This document shows positions 44,977 through 58,225 of a DNA stretch of 64,000 bases, piece by piece (positions within the stretch are counted from its first letter, which is position 1; every line of letters starts with the position of its first letter). Origin of the DNA: Papaver somniferum (lineage: Eukaryota; Streptophyta; Magnoliopsida; Ranunculales; Papaveraceae); the NCBI RefSeq assembly GCF_003573695.1, contig NC_039367.1:158111085-158175084 (forward strand), read 5' to 3'. The position numbers were made by a program, and so were the translations under genes. Under the pieces are notes generated by a model. The model was given only the letters and a program-made list of their open reading frames with translations. It did not search any database and was not told the origin of the DNA.

Positions 44977-46707
44977 TTAAGAAATTTTATCTACTGGATT
45001 ATATACAAAAAATTCACCATACACTAACAATATAAAGAGTTGAGGATCAACCCAAAAGACAAAGTGTAGCGGTTTCAACAACTTCACACAATAATAATAT
45101 GATAGAAACGCAAGTGAAACTGTGAAACAAAATGAGCTACCCCCAAACCTGGATTTTTCAACGGATAAAATTTTGGAAACAAAATCTCGCAGTTTTGGGG
45201 GTTCATCATGTACAAGGTCTAGCTCAAAGTGAACTGTGCTAGGGACGGGCAAACATGCTAATTCCAACTGTGGTTCCTCAAATGTATTATACTTAGAAGC
45301 AAAATAGTCCAAGAGGACTTGGGAAGCACACAGTTCCAAACCTAGGTTGGGCATTATCAGAAAAATTGGTTTTACAATATTGGTACAAACCAAATCTAGG
45401 TTGGGTGGAAGGCCATCAGATTGTGACTCGTGTAGGAGGATAGGCACATCATTACTAATCACATCAACATCTCCTAAGTCTTCTACAAGTGTCACAACAT
45501 GCTCACAATCATCAAACAAATTGGCAAGATCACAATCAGAGTCATCAACATCATTAACAGATTCATTCTCATGCATTGGCAAATCAGGAGAAATATCACA
45601 ATGTGACCTAGGTAGAGAATCAGACACATCAAATATATTTTCATGCATATTAGTGTCTACAGAAGATTCAACTATTCCTATGTCATGTTCATCTTCACAG
45701 AATAATTGTACGAATCCCATGTCAATATCAAAATCATATGAATTACAATGAGTATTAGAAAAAACAACATTCATGAAGGTCGAGGGCGAGAAGCCATATG
45801 TTATTGAACCAACAGGTTCCACAATATTTTCATGTTCTTCTAACACATCATCATAATCATCATCATGGTAGCATGCATATTGGTCCTCATTAAAAGTGGT
45901 GGTGTCGTTAGTCGATTCATGTTCCTCTAAATTAGGTTCATATTCAACATCGTTTACATGAATGGGTCTAGACACTTCATTAGGGACAACATACATTTCC
46001 TCATGAATTTCCTCCTTTTGTAGGTGAAGCAAAATCTGATCTAAATATGCCTGAATTCGTGATGTAGATCTATCGAAGTTTTGCTCACTAAGTCTGAAAG
46101 CTTCTGTGGTGGAGTCTAAATTCATGGGAGTACAAAATTCTTCATGTTCAAATTGTGGTGATTGGTACATGTATGCATGGTCATTAGGGTTTATAAAAGA
46201 TTGATCGCAACCCTCAAAGGATTGATTACGGTCCCAATGACTACCATTCTCACAATTTATGGGCATTTCATACCTTGGATTTTCTCTAGATTGCCTAAAA
46301 TTATGCAAAATATGACAATTCTCAACAGGGTGGTCTAAACTACCACATGCGGGACATGCATAGATTTTAGGTTGCCTAAGAAAATTAGATGTGACAGATT
46401 CCTCATGTGATTGCATTTCTAAAGCTGTGATTCGAGCTTCTAATTGATCGATCAGTGATGATTGTGTGAGTGAGGCACTAGCAAAATGTTCATTTTCACG
46501 TTGTGGCAAACGATGCATGTGCGAATAGTCAGTAGGGTTCATGTATTGAGGCTCGGGACTTTGAAAATGTCCATAATAATTCCTATAACTATTGACATCA
46601 TGGTCTGTGGGAGGTTCATAACGTGAAGTTTGTCCATACGCAAGTTCTCTAAGGGATTCGTTGTATTCCCCAACTGTAGAAAAAGATCTATACATGATTG
46701 GGCTCAA
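44977..46707 (-). CDS. LARD ORF with CCHC zinc knuckle, copy 2 (576 aa)
   Basis: This is the longest intact version of the ORF. Its start is MSPIMYRSF, the zinc knuckle is at the same position, and the C-terminus is the unshifted one (ending PVDKIS, after a hydrophobic YYYCVKLLKPLHFVFWVD stretch). It has two extra acidic residues-plus-His units (DDVLEEHEN) compared with copy 1. As for copy 1, it is best read as a gag-like protein of a non-autonomous element. Confidence 0.65.
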   Translation of the reverse strand: MSPIMYRSFSTVGEYNESLRELAYGQTSRYEPPTDHDVNSYRNYYGHFQSPEPQYMNPTDYSHMHRLPQRENEHFASASLTQSSLIDQLEARITALEMQSHEESVTSNFLRQPKIYACPACGSLDHPVENCHILHNFRQSRENPRYEMPINCENGSHWDRNQSFEGCDQSFINPNDHAYMYQSPQFEHEEFCTPMNLDSTTEAFRLSEQNFDRSTSRIQAYLDQILLHLQKEEIHEEMYVVPNEVSRPIHVNDVEYEPNLEEHESTNDTTTFNEDQYACYHDDDYDDVLEEHENIVEPVGSITYGFSPSTFMNVVFSNTHCNSYDFDIDMGFVQLFCEDEHDIGIVESSVDTNMHENIFDVSDSLPRSHCDISPDLPMHENESVNDVDDSDCDLANLFDDCEHVVTLVEDLGDVDVISNDVPILLHESQSDGLPPNLDLVCTNIVKPIFLIMPNLGLELCASQVLLDYFASKYNTFEEPQLELACLPVPSTVHFELDLVHDEPPKLRDFVSKILSVEKSRFGGSSFCFTVSLAFLSYYYCVKLLKPLHFVFWVDPQLFILLVYGEFFVYNPVDKIS

Positions 46708-48486
46708 AGGCTAAGTAAAGAGTTTACAAAGCTCAAAATTTGGTTTTTAAGGGATTGGACTTTTTGGAAAAATTTGGTTTTGTTGGGAAAAATTTGGTTT
46801 TGGCGGGAGACATTTGGTTTTGATGGGAAAAAGAAAAATTTTGGTTTTTAGGGAAAGATTTGGAAAACTTTTTGGTTTTTATGGGAGAATTTTGGTTTTG
46901 TCGGGATAAGGAGGAAGAAGAAAAATTTGGTTGTTAATGTGGGAGCAAAATAAAATTTGGTTTTAGAATTTGGGAGCAAGTAAAGTAAATTTTTTTTTTT
47001 TTTTTTTTTAAACTTAGCCTAGCATAAATTATCACAACCCATAAAAGAAAATAAAAACAACAATAATAATTACAAACCCATAAAAGAAAGAAAAAGAAGA
47101 AAAAGAAAAATTATTACAAGCCCAAATAAAAAATAAAGAAAAACAAAAATTATTACAAGCCCACAAATTAAAAATGGAAGCCCACAGGTTGGGTTCTCTT
47201 AATGGGTTTAGGCTTACTTGCTTAAGCACAGCCCAGCTGTTCAGTTTGGTTGCAAAAGCCCAGTTGGGCTTTGGATCATCCTAAGCTTTGGTTCAACACT
47301 CAAGGCCCAGTTGGGCTTGGTTCAATTTCTTATCCTTCTGCAGCTTACAGCCCAGTTGGGCTTGGTTCAATTTCTTCTCCTTCTGCAGCTTACAGCCCAG
47401 TTGGGCTTTATCTTACACCAGCTTCAGCAGGCAGCAGCAGTAGGGAACAGCAACAGGAGCACAGCAGCAATAGCAACAACAGCTCAACAGCAACAGGAGC
47501 ACAGCAGCAATAGCAGCAGCACCACAGGTACCTGGTGACTCAAGGAAGAGAATGAGTTCTCAAAAATTTGGAATTGAGACAGTTTCAAACACTATTGATA
47601 CCAGTAAGCAACTAAGAGTAATTTACTGCATGGCAATGAGTTATTTGGACTGACAAAGGGGTTGACACAATATGCAGTTATGGATAAAGTGCAAAAGAGA
47701 AGTGACCTAGCAAAACCAGACACACAACAACATACTTACAACTACTAAAACAGAAAAAGGGAAATGATGGATATGAACTTCAGTTACACTACACTAAAAA
47801 AAAGGACAAGATGTATGAATTGATGCAGCTTCAAAAGTATGTCTAAGATGCAGCTACTATAAGATACAGCTACAGGATGGCAGTCAAGACAGTAAGAGAA
47901 CAATGGCTTCACAACTTTTAACACTACTAAGAAAACAATGTGTTACAGGACATGGAAACTCAGGGTTACAACATGAGATATCTTACAGGATATGTTACAG
48001 GACAATGGCTTTACTAAAATCTACAGCATGAGATGCAAGATGAAAGAAAACACAAGAAAAATTAACATATATGCTAAAGATACTCACATGACTTATGATG
48101 CAGGTGACTTAAACTAAATGTGAGATAAAACAATGATGCAATTGACTGAAAAGCTAAAACTACAACTAACAGTACAGCTAACACATATATACAAGTAGTA
48201 TGCAAATGATGCAGAACTACACAGTTGCAGTAGTATGCTACAAAATAAATTGAACTATGAAAACTATGTGATATGGCAGGTGGTACTAATATGCAAATGG
48301 CAGAAGTTACACTAAGTCACAAAGTGCAGAAACTAAAAATCAAAAATTACAGCTAGAGATACAAAAGGAAGTTACACTAAGTTACACTAGCAATGACTGA
48401 AAAGAAAGAAAAAAAAAAAAAAACTAAACAAAATAGGAACAGGGTAAAGTAAAGAAAAAGAAAGCAACAATGGCACCGCTACCGAG
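46708..48486 (-). other. 5' non-coding leader of LARD copy 2
   Basis: Same repeat blocks as copy 1 and no gene. Confidence 0.6.
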
Positions 48487-48504
48487 TCCCCGGCAGCGGC
48501 GCCA
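48487..48504 (-). other. Primer-binding site (tRNA-Asp type), LARD copy 2
   Basis: Identical to copy 1; six bases separate it from the LTR. Confidence 0.8.
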
Positions 48505-48510
48505 AAAACT

Positions 48511-50009
48511 TGGTAGCTCAAGGAATAAGTCCTAAAACTATGTTTTAACCTAAACCTGCAAGTATACAGGGTCTAAAGTAGTGAGTGAGCAAATAAGGGG
48601 AAGTCCACAGGGACAAGGAGGGAGCTGGTGTTGTATTCTAAATCTTTCTAGTGACTAAAAGCACTAGGGCATTTGAATTCACCCAATAATCCTAAACTAA
48701 GGCAATACCTATTCAAATTGTGTTCTTGTTCCTTTCCAGATAAAACTACAATGAATGATCTATCAGTTAATCTCCCTAACTCACCCATAGTATAAGCTGT
48801 CTTCTTACAGCACAACCTATCACAGGCTCATTTGGTTTAATTAGCTACCTGTCATTCCTTTATCAATTAAGCACATTTCTTCTTCCAGAGAGGTCTCAAA
48901 TGGAAGACTTATCAACCAACTTCACTAACTCACCCCTAGTATAAGCTGTCTTCTTACAGCACAACCTATCACAGGCTCATTTGGTTTAATTAGCTTCCTG
49001 TCATTCCTAAAGCAATGAAGCACAATCAAGAACAACAACATGAACATGAATTATCTTAACATATGATTATGGGTTTCATCAAAACCCTAGTTATTAAATT
49101 ATAACATGATGAACACTACTGAAAATAAACTACTACAACTTGGTGCACCGGCTACTCCGGGCATGCCTACAACACACACCATATCATCCTATTTATACCC
49201 AATTTACACAATTCTAGCTCATACACACAATTCCCAAAAATCCCCAAATTTAACAGTGAATTAGGGATATGAAATTTACCTACTTTGATGGGTCTAATCT
49301 TACACACAATGTCGACCCAATCTTCCTCTGACTTCACTGCTTCATTCCCACGCCTCAATTTCTTCTTTAGCTTCACCTAATTCATCAATCTCTAACCTAG
49401 GGTTTCAGGGATAGGGAAGGTGCGAGATTGATGAAGTAGGAGGCTAGAAAGATGGGGAAAATGATGGGTTTTGCTTTTATGGAAAAGGTAGAGTGGTTTG
49501 GTGGTGTTTGGTGGCGTCAGGGAGTGGTGGCGATGATGGAGAAGGTGGTGTAGTGTTTGACAGGAGCTTCAGACTTTGATGTACTGGTGATGCTGCGACC
49601 ATAGGATGCTGAGATGATCCAATCTGACGGATAGAAAAGGAAACGGGTATGGATATAGGAAATGGATTTGGGTGAGGGTTTTGGGCCTTGGGTATGCCAA
49701 GCCCATATCTTCTTTAAGAACAATTCTTCCTCTTCAAGCCCACTTCTAGCCTTTTGGTCTTGTGCACAACATTCTTCGCGGCTTCCTTGCGTGATTCCTC
49801 CCGGCTTTTCACTACTTTTCTGCTCTTTTCCGTTCCGCAATTCATCTAACTTTATTTGTTACCTAAAAATGCAAAATTAATTAAGAAAAAATTTATTCTT
49901 GAAAACAATGAAAATACAGAATATGGGATAAAATGTAGAATTAACGCACAAAAGATGAGTTAAATGCCAAGAGAAATATATAGAAATATGCACTTTTTAG
50001 CACTCATCA
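48511..50009 (-). repeat. 5' LTR of LARD copy 2
   Basis: 1499 bp, with the right-type variants and the TATA box at 49189-49197. Confidence 0.92.
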
Positions 50010-50433
50010 GTAGCGAGCAGTGTGTTTTGTGCAATGACGACAGGAAATCACATGTTCATCCACAATACATACTCTTTTGATATTTGGAGATATTTCATTA
50101 AAGCTTTCAAGATAGCCAGGCCAATGCCAAGAACATTGCTTTAAATGTTTGAAGCTTGGTCTATCAATGTGCTACAAGGTAGATGAAAGGATGTCTGGAA
50201 ACTCTTCCATTGTGCGATATGTTGGATTTTGTATAAGAAGAGGTATGTAAAGACTTTTTAAGGATGATATAAGAGTGTGCAAGAAAACATTGACTTGGTT
50301 AAGCAATTTGTAGTCTTATGGTCTTGTAACGACGATACTTTTGAGGATGTTGATCCTAATTTGATTTTGTGTAATTGGGACACTAATGTATATGTAATAT
50401 TTAATGTAGCAATCTTGGTATGATCCTTGGTTC

Positions 50434-51065
50434 TAGGGGTGTACGGAATGCCCGGAAGCCTGCTGCCTGTTATGTACCGCACGGGTTCGAAGGAGCCCAT
50501 GGGCGCCCGAAAGCCTGTCATGGGCTAGTCCGGCCTGCCCGATAATTATCTGTAGGCGGACCCGAATTTTTGTTCAAATATTGGAGTCCGTCCTATTAAC
50601 CTGCCCGGTAGCCTGTTTAGTTACCCGGCCTGCCTAACTGCCGATAGCCTGGAATAAAGTTTTCTACTAGGGTGATGGATTTCTCAAGAACTTAAATTTC
50701 ATATTTGGACAATTTATTAGGGTTAGAGAAAATTCTGAATTATATTTCAGAGTAATGAATATGAATTGCTTGAACTATCATTTGAACGAGTTACAGATAT
50801 ATCATCATTCATCAAGCCAAAAAAACAAACTTATATACTTTAAAATTTTGAATTATCTCTTGGGCCCGAGGCCTTCCCGGCCCGACCTGGCCTGGCCTGT
50901 ATTGTTTCATGGGTATGGACGGGCCGTGGGCATTAAATTTTTGTTATTGCCCAGCCCGGCCTGGCCTGTTAAACTTAATGGGTATTAAGGACTACAATCC
51001 CGTCCGGCCCGACCTGTGCTATAATCAGGCATGGGATGGCCTGCCCGGCCCAATGTAGACCCCTA
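50434..51065. mobile_element. hAT-type MITE, unit 3
   Basis: Copy of the same insertion with CTTGGTTC on both sides; it was carried along by the segmental duplication rather than newly inserted. Confidence 0.9.
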
Positions 51066-51078
51066 CTTGGTTCATCTT

Positions 51079-52453
51079 TTTAAAGAACGATTTTTTGGGG
51101 ACCATGGGTTTTTTGAGGGGACCATGATTTTATTAAGCCAACTTCCCTATAATTATAAGGGGTGCCCTAAAGATCGATAAATACACATTTACCCTTTACT
51201 CTAATTTAAATTAAAACTAACCTACTAATTATATAAATCTAATCATACATATATGTGTGTGTCTAATCTAATCATATTTATTAACCTAAAAACTATATAA
51301 ATTCTTAGTTTTTGAAAAAAAAATCTTCTCTTCTTCTTCTCTTTTTCCTTGAAGTTTCTTTTTCAATTGAAAAAGCCATCACCTTTAATTCGTTTTTGAT
51401 CGAGAAAATTGAGCAGAAATCATCAAAATATGGTTTAAATGGAAGTTACAGTGGCATGTTCGTTTAGGAATTGTTTTAAAAAAAACTAATTCGCTAACCG
51501 AACATTCTGAAACCAAGAACACGAAGAACACTTCGGTTATCACGAATTAATTTTTTCGTAATCGAACTCCGAGTTCGGTTGATTAGCAAAAAAAATTTTT
51601 TTAACCGAACTCCTCTTTGAAAATCAATATATTATATTCGGTTGGTTAGATTACTTGGAAAATTTTGTCCTTTAACCGAACACTTGTATTAGAACAAAAA
51701 ATGCTGAGTTCGGCTGGTTCGCAAAAAAAAAAAAAATTGCTAACCGAACCCTTTTCTGAAAATCAATATGTTGAGTTTGGTTAGTTCGCAAAAAAAAAAT
51801 AAAAATTTCTAATTGAAATATACTATGCAAACACATATGTTGAGTTCCATTTATTTGAGAATTTTTTCTCCTAACCGTTCAGTCTGATATTGAGTTTGGT
51901 TTAGTCGAATATTAATGTTGGAAACCGAACATTAGTCTGTATACTCTGGAATAAAAGTTCGGTTACGTCCCTGTCCCGGAATCTGTTAGCCGAACTCATC
52001 AAAACCTCCATTAAAAGCGAGTTCGGCTACCTGTTCTTCAGAGCTTGTAGCCGAACTTGTTTGACTTAACCCAACTCAAGCTATAAAATTTCTTATTTTC
52101 AGAAAATGTTGGCCAATTAAAGCAACGAAAAACTAGATTTGAAGTATGCTTGGGTGGGTTAATAATTGAGTTTTTCCAACTCTTATAATGTCCTTCTTCT
52201 TCCCTTTCAATAACTTAATTTAAGAAATATAATATTGATTTTATCTTCACTAATCACTAATTAACCGAATTTAATTACACTAACTAATGATTACACTAGC
52301 TAATCATTATACAAACTTAATTAGGAAGGGTAATTTTGATATTAACATAAATATTTGGATAAGGGGTCTTCATTTTACTTCTAAATGTCTTACTAAAAAT
52401 AGAACCATGGTCCCCCAACAAAACCATGGTCACCAAAAAATCATTCCTTTAAA
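51079..52453. mobile_element. Long-TIR CCGAAC element, unit 3
   Basis: Copy of the same element, with a 2-base loss in GGGGTCTTC near 52367 compared with the other units. Confidence 0.65.
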
Positions 52454-52590
52454 TTTGACATCGGGAAAAATTAGGCTCAGGCCCCAAAAAAAAATATTCT
52501 CATTGTCAGGCCTACAATTAATTTTTAGTACCGTGACACCCATAATTATTTCCGTGATACCCATAATTATATGAAATTATTAAGAATGTC

Positions 52591-53371
52591 TGCATGACGG
52601 ATTATGCATCCGCTGACGGGTTATGCATCAGGGGATAATTGGCAACGCAACTTGGATATAACATATCTAAAAATCCGCCCCTTGGAATTTTAAAAATTTT
52701 ATATCGTTGTAAATATTTTAAGAGAGCTACGCAACGAGTACAAACAACAATATCAAATTTTTGTTTTTCACGAAAAATCGGAGGTGATCATCATTTTAGG
52801 CAAAATTTCGAAAACTGACTGCATAACCATTATGCAGCTACAAAAAAGATGCATAACACATTCTGCATACGCATAACGAGTTATGCAACCATTTTCTCGA
52901 CTGCATAACAAATTATGCATCTATAACAAGTTATGTACCCATTGTTTTGGTTGATTTTAGTGTGTACATAAAAAATTTGATGCATAATGCAGTATGCATC
53001 CATATTTACGGATGCACATCAGGTTTTGCATCTATTTCTCGATGCATAAAAGATTGTGAAACAATTTTCTCGATGCATAATGCATTATGCAGTCATATTT
53101 TCACGACTGCATAACATGTTATGTAGATTGTAGACGCATGACAAGTTATGACCTTATTTTTTTTTGTTGGTTTCAATACTAAGAAAAAAGTAGTTGCGTA
53201 ACGTGTTATGCAACCGTTTTCTGGACTGCATAACAAGTGATGTAAAAAAAAAAAACTGCAGAACGTGTTATGCAACCAATTTCGAGAATGCATAAAAATT
53301 TATGCAACAAATTTGTAGATGCATAACAAGTTATGCAACCGTTTTCAGTACTGCATAACAGATTATTCAAC
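52591..53371. repeat. TGCATAAC/GTTATGCA palindrome array, unit 3
   Basis: Same array with several single-base losses (for example GGGGATAATTGG, TATTTCTCGATG) that are absent from the other two copies. Confidence 0.75.
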
Positions 53372-53716
53372 TATTAGGAACAACACCAACACCAATGCAT
53401 ATGTAGCTTTCCAACCAACAACACCAACTCCTAAAACTCAGAAGTAGTTTAGCATATCATGACCTTAAATTTGTGTCATTCATTCTCTCAAATTTAAGTA
53501 CCTCAACATCAACAATGAACTACTCTATAAAATACCCATATAAAATTTAGTTCATAACAAACTACTCGAACAACGACCGACGAAAATTCATTAAGCAATT
53601 CCTGATCTTCCGTCCAACTTTTGTGATATTTCCTAGGAGTTGAACTTGTTTAAGCTGGTAATGTTTAGCTCAATGAATTCACAACGAATGTATGCCATTT
53701 TATCTATGACACTGAA

Positions 53717-53733
53717 GGGGGGGGGGGGGGGGG
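53717..53733 (+). repeat. G17 homopolymer, unit 3
   Basis: Same tract and length as in units 1 and 2. Confidence 0.9.
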
Positions 53734-54798
53734 TCAAATGCCGATACATTTGCTACGGACTACTAAGAATCAAACATGTCTAGCTACTCGCATCATAAAA
53801 AGGACCGACTTATGATCCCATTTGAATGTGCAAACACTTACCTGCCACTGTTGGAATAAGATTAATCTAGCAATTAGAAAATGTGCCGGAGCCATGCATC
53901 AATAAGTCCCGACCAATCAAAATTCCGATCTTGAAAAATCCTCAAAAATATAGCCTCAGCATCACTTTTTAAACTGAAATGAAAGATTCTCAGCTCCACT
54001 GCCTTCCCCAAAATACCTGCTTCCATGTTAAACGCAAGTCATTACTCCACAAACTGAAACAAAGATTAATTCTGAATTTGCAATATCACCTTGTAATCTT
54101 TGTTTAAGGATGACGAACATGGACCAGCAGTTCCAGATTCAGTTTTTCACTTGATTAAAACCATCAAACAAAACCTAGACATGCATCTTAATCCATTTGA
54201 GTGAAAAAATGATGAACTCAATTTTCTCTGTTGGAAATGTAAGCAAATCCTATTTAATGTTAAGACTACGGAGTGTTAACACCTGCTAAATGATAATTAA
54301 ACAAATTCCATTAAAATATATCAAAACGAATGAGTTCTCTTCTGTTGTCTCATTTAACTTCTTCTTCAAAAAAGAAAACCAAAACCCCAATTCAAAAAGA
54401 AAAATACAGAGAACAAAATTATAAGAAAAACACATCACTGCTGCAACAAGAAAAAGACACACACATGTTAAATTCTATACAATTATGCTCTCCATCGACC
54501 GTAACATCTTCAGAAATTGTGTTTTCCGCTTTTTGTATCACAATATTTCCGCGAATTTTCAATAATTGCGATTTAATTCAATGGCAGGACTAAACAAACT
54601 TTTCCAATTTCGTTACATTATAGCTAGAAAATGATTTCACTGGATTTCATTCGGAATCACTAGTTAAATCGGGAAATTTTGAGATCTCATATGGATCCCC
54701 AACTGCAAACGACGCAGGCAAATCTGTAAAATGTTAGGGCAAATTAAAATACTGGATTTCTTAATTAGGGTTTTGGGAAAATGAATTGAATTAATTAC

Positions 54799-54891
54799 CA
54801 TGGATCTATGCATGTAAAAAGCATTTTGTTGAAGATCTGCAATTCCTTCAGCTAATAATTTCTCTTCGTCTTCATTTTCGTCTCCAATCAT
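54799..54891 (-). pseudogene. VPS35-like first exon, unit 3
   Basis: Coding part identical to unit 1, with the same phase-0 donor. No downstream exon is seen. Confidence 0.6.
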
Positions 54892-54982
54892 TTTTCTTTC
54901 TTTCTTGGTTCTTTGGTTTTTCTGAGATGTAAACGATGGTGATGATTATGGCGATGAAAAACTGCGAGGGAATATCGAAGAA

Positions 54983-55259
54983 TGTTAGGGTCTTAAACCT
55001 TTACACTGGATTTAAACTGCAAAATAACTCAAAAACAAGGATAAAGCCCATTAATCTGGGGCGAGCAGCCTCTGCCTTTGAGAATTAACGAAACAACTTC
55101 TTAATATTGATGATAACTATCTCGTACATGCATAAACTAGAGCTATTTATAGCTTAATAGAATTGATAAGCAAGCAACTAACTAAGGAAACCTGTAAAAC
55201 TAGGAAACTAAACACTAATTACGTAAAGAACCCAAATACTAGGAGTTGGCATCACAACA
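54983..55259 (-). repeat. 3' LTR of a chromovirus, unit 3
   Basis: Copy of the same LTR, agreeing with unit 1 at sites where unit 2 differs. Confidence 0.75.
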
Positions 55260-55278
55260 TCCCACCCTGCCTGAGACA

Positions 55279-55296
55279 AGGCTTGTCCTCAAGCCT
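55279..55296 (-). other. AGGA-loop hairpin, chromovirus unit 3
   Basis: Same 7-bp stem and AGGA loop, including the TGA stop. Confidence 0.7.
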
Positions 55297-57756
55297 GTAA
55301 TTCTGGAAAACGCGCAATGAGATCATAAGCATCTTGCCAAGTTGCATCGTCTTTGGAGTGACCCTTCCATTTGATCAACCACTTTGTAGCAGCTCGGTTT
55401 CCTTTCTTATGCATTTGTCTGTCTAAAATTTCTTCTGGCTCCCATTTATCATAGTCAATAACAGTAGGCAATGTAGCTTCAACAACAGTAGTAGGACCTA
55501 TTTTCAGTTTTAACTGTGAGACATGGAATACCGGATGTATTCTTCTAGTGACAGGCAAGTCCAGTTTATATGCCACCGTTCCAATTTTCTCAAGAACTTT
55601 AAAAGGGCCATAAAAACGAGGTGATAACTTCGAATAAGATTGATTAGAAACTGTTATCTGTCTGTAAGGCTGAAGATGTAGATAAACAAAATCATCAACT
55701 GAAAACTCTCGTTCAGTTCTATGAGAATCAGCATATTTCTTCATTCGATCCTGTGCCTCAGACAAGTGAGACTTTAACAGCTTAAGTGTATGATCTCTGG
55801 CACGTAAGTTCAAATCCACATCATGCTCATGGGTTGATCCGGGTAAATAAGCCAATATTGCTGGTGGAGGACGGCTGTAAAGAGCCTCATATGGAGTCAT
55901 TTTAATGGCAGAGTGGTAGCTGGTGTTATACCACCATTCGGCCCATGCTAACCATTTGAATCAATATTTTGGTTTCATTCCTGCAAAGCATCGAAGATAA
56001 CATTCTAGTGTACGATTTGTTACTTATGTTTGACCATCACTTTGCGGATGATAAGCTGAAATCTTGTACAGTTGTGTTTCTTTCATTGTAAAGTAGGCTT
56101 CCCAGAAATTACTCATGAATACAGGATCTCTGTCACTTGTAATAGTCTTTGGCATTCCATGAAGTCGTACAACCTCTCGTACAAACATATCAGCTATTGT
56201 ACTAGCCGAATACGGATGAGATAGTGCAACAAAATGCGCATATTTTTTCAGTCGATCAACTATTACTAAGATAAAACTCTTACCATTAGAGAGTGGAAAT
56301 CCGTCTATGAAATCCATAGAGATATCGATCCAAACATCTGAAGGAATTGGCAGTGGACTTAAAAGGCCAGGAGGAGCTACAACTTTAGTCTTATTACGTT
56401 GGCAAGTCTCACATTGTGAAATAAATTCCTTGATGGAAAGCTTCATACCAGACCAATAAAAGTTTTGTTGTATTCTCTTGAAAGTGCGTAAATAACCCGA
56501 ATGACCACCCAATGGAGAAGAATGAAAGTCATGCATAAGTTTGCAACACCATTATGAAGATGAAACCACCACAATTCTCTCCTTACAGCGCAACACTCTA
56601 TTAACGTATGAGTAGTGATGTTTACTGGTAGGATCTTGCTGTGACTGATCAATTAGCGCACAAAGTTTCAGATCAGTATGACATTCTGCAACAATGTCAG
56701 TAACACCAGAGAAGATTGGTGCACTTATTGCCAATAATTGGGGATTAATAAGTCGAGACAAAGCATCTGCAGTTGTGTTTGTTGATCCTTTGCGATATAT
56801 GATTTCATAATCATAACCTAGTAATTTGGAAACCCACTTATGCTGCTCAATTGAAGAAAGACGTTTCTCCAAGAAATACTTCAAACTTCTGTGGTCTGTA
56901 TAAATCTTAAAATGTCGACCAAGCAAATAGGGTCTCCATTTATTTACTGCAGATACAATGACAAGCATTTCCTTGTCATAAACAGATAAGTTAAGATTCT
57001 TACCAGATAAAGGTTTACTATAAAAAGCTGTAGGTCTCGCAGATTGTATTAACACAGCACCAATGCCACCACCAGACGCATCACACTCCAAATAGAACTC
57101 CTTGGAGAAATCCGGAAGTATCAAAACAGGCGTAGAAGTTAAAGCCTGTTGAAGCAATCTGAAAGCAACAATTTCTTCTTTAGTCCATTTGAGTGCATCC
57201 TTTTTAAGCAGTTGAGTTAAAGGAGCACTGATTTTGCCAAAATCTTTCACGAAATTTCGATAATAGCCAACCAAGCCTAGAAAGCCTCTAAGTTCTTTGA
57301 CTGTTGAAGGAATCTTCCAAGAAAGAATTGATTCTATCTTCTCTGGTTCAACAAAAACTCCATCAGATGAAATCAAATGACCAAGGTAACCAACAAACTT
57401 TTATGCAAAAGTACATTTGGATTCCTTAACAAACAATTTGTTATTTCTTAGTATATCAAATACCAGTTCTAGATGTTTAATATGATCATCAAAATTCTCA
57501 CTGTAGATCAGAATATCATCGAAGAAAACCAGTACAAACTTGCCGGAATATATGATTCATTAAACTCTGTAATGTTGCTGGAGCATTTGATAATCCAAAA
57601 GGCATGACCAAAAACTCGTAGTGGCCATCATGTGTACGAAAAGCTGTCTTTGGAATGTCAGCTTCATGTACACGAATCTGGTGATACCCATATCGTAAAT
57701 TTAACTTGGTAAAGACTTTCTTACCATTTAATTCATCCACTACTGGAATCGGGTAA
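55289..57756 (-). pseudogene. Chromovirus pol, 5'-truncated and dead, unit 3
   Basis: Same layout, with open stretches at 56552-57376 and 55289-55900. The integrase Glu stop is at 56024-56026. Where units 1 and 2 differ, this copy agrees with unit 1 at nearly all sites I compared. Confidence 0.9.
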
Positions 57757-58225
57757 CGATATAATTGAAATATCACAGGTTGTGCGTATTTCAATCAATT
57801 GGTAAATCCAACCTTTGGTTGTTGATTTAAATTGGCTGACACTTGTACTTTGGTTTTTGATATCGTTCAAGTTATTTCTCATATCAATCGAGCTTACATA
57901 TTTCTATCTGTTCGATTGTTGATTGTATTGAGAAATTGAGATATAACTCTTGGATATATTTCCTTGATTGAGTCTGACTGTGTAGTTGATTCTCACGGAA
58001 TTATATTGGATTTAGTCCATACAGATTGTCGAACAAAATATTTGGTGTGGTTGTTAGACCCACGCTTTTTGAAGTCTTACATGAGGCCTGGAAGAGTGCG
58101 GCTTCGATAAGTTTCTATTGAAAGGTTACATACCCAACAAGGTAAATTTTATCCTTTGTACTACATTAAATGATTTACTTCCAACCAGGAATATGTTGCG
58201 TTATCATGATGTTAACATTGGTAGC

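Larger units (their letters stand above)
42043..50009 (-). mobile_element. Pol-less Ty3/gypsy LARD-type element, copy 2
   Basis: 7967 bp, at the same target position with GTAGC on both sides (42038-42042, 50010-50014). It is a duplicate of copy 1 by segmental duplication, not a new insertion, because the flanks and the left/right LTR differences are shared. Confidence 0.92.
41574..57756. repeat. Unit 3 of tandem segmental duplication (16183 bp)
   Basis: Same organisation and length as unit 2, with scattered substitutions and small indels. Its chromovirus part is more like unit 1 than unit 2, while its left part is more like unit 2. Confidence 0.95.
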
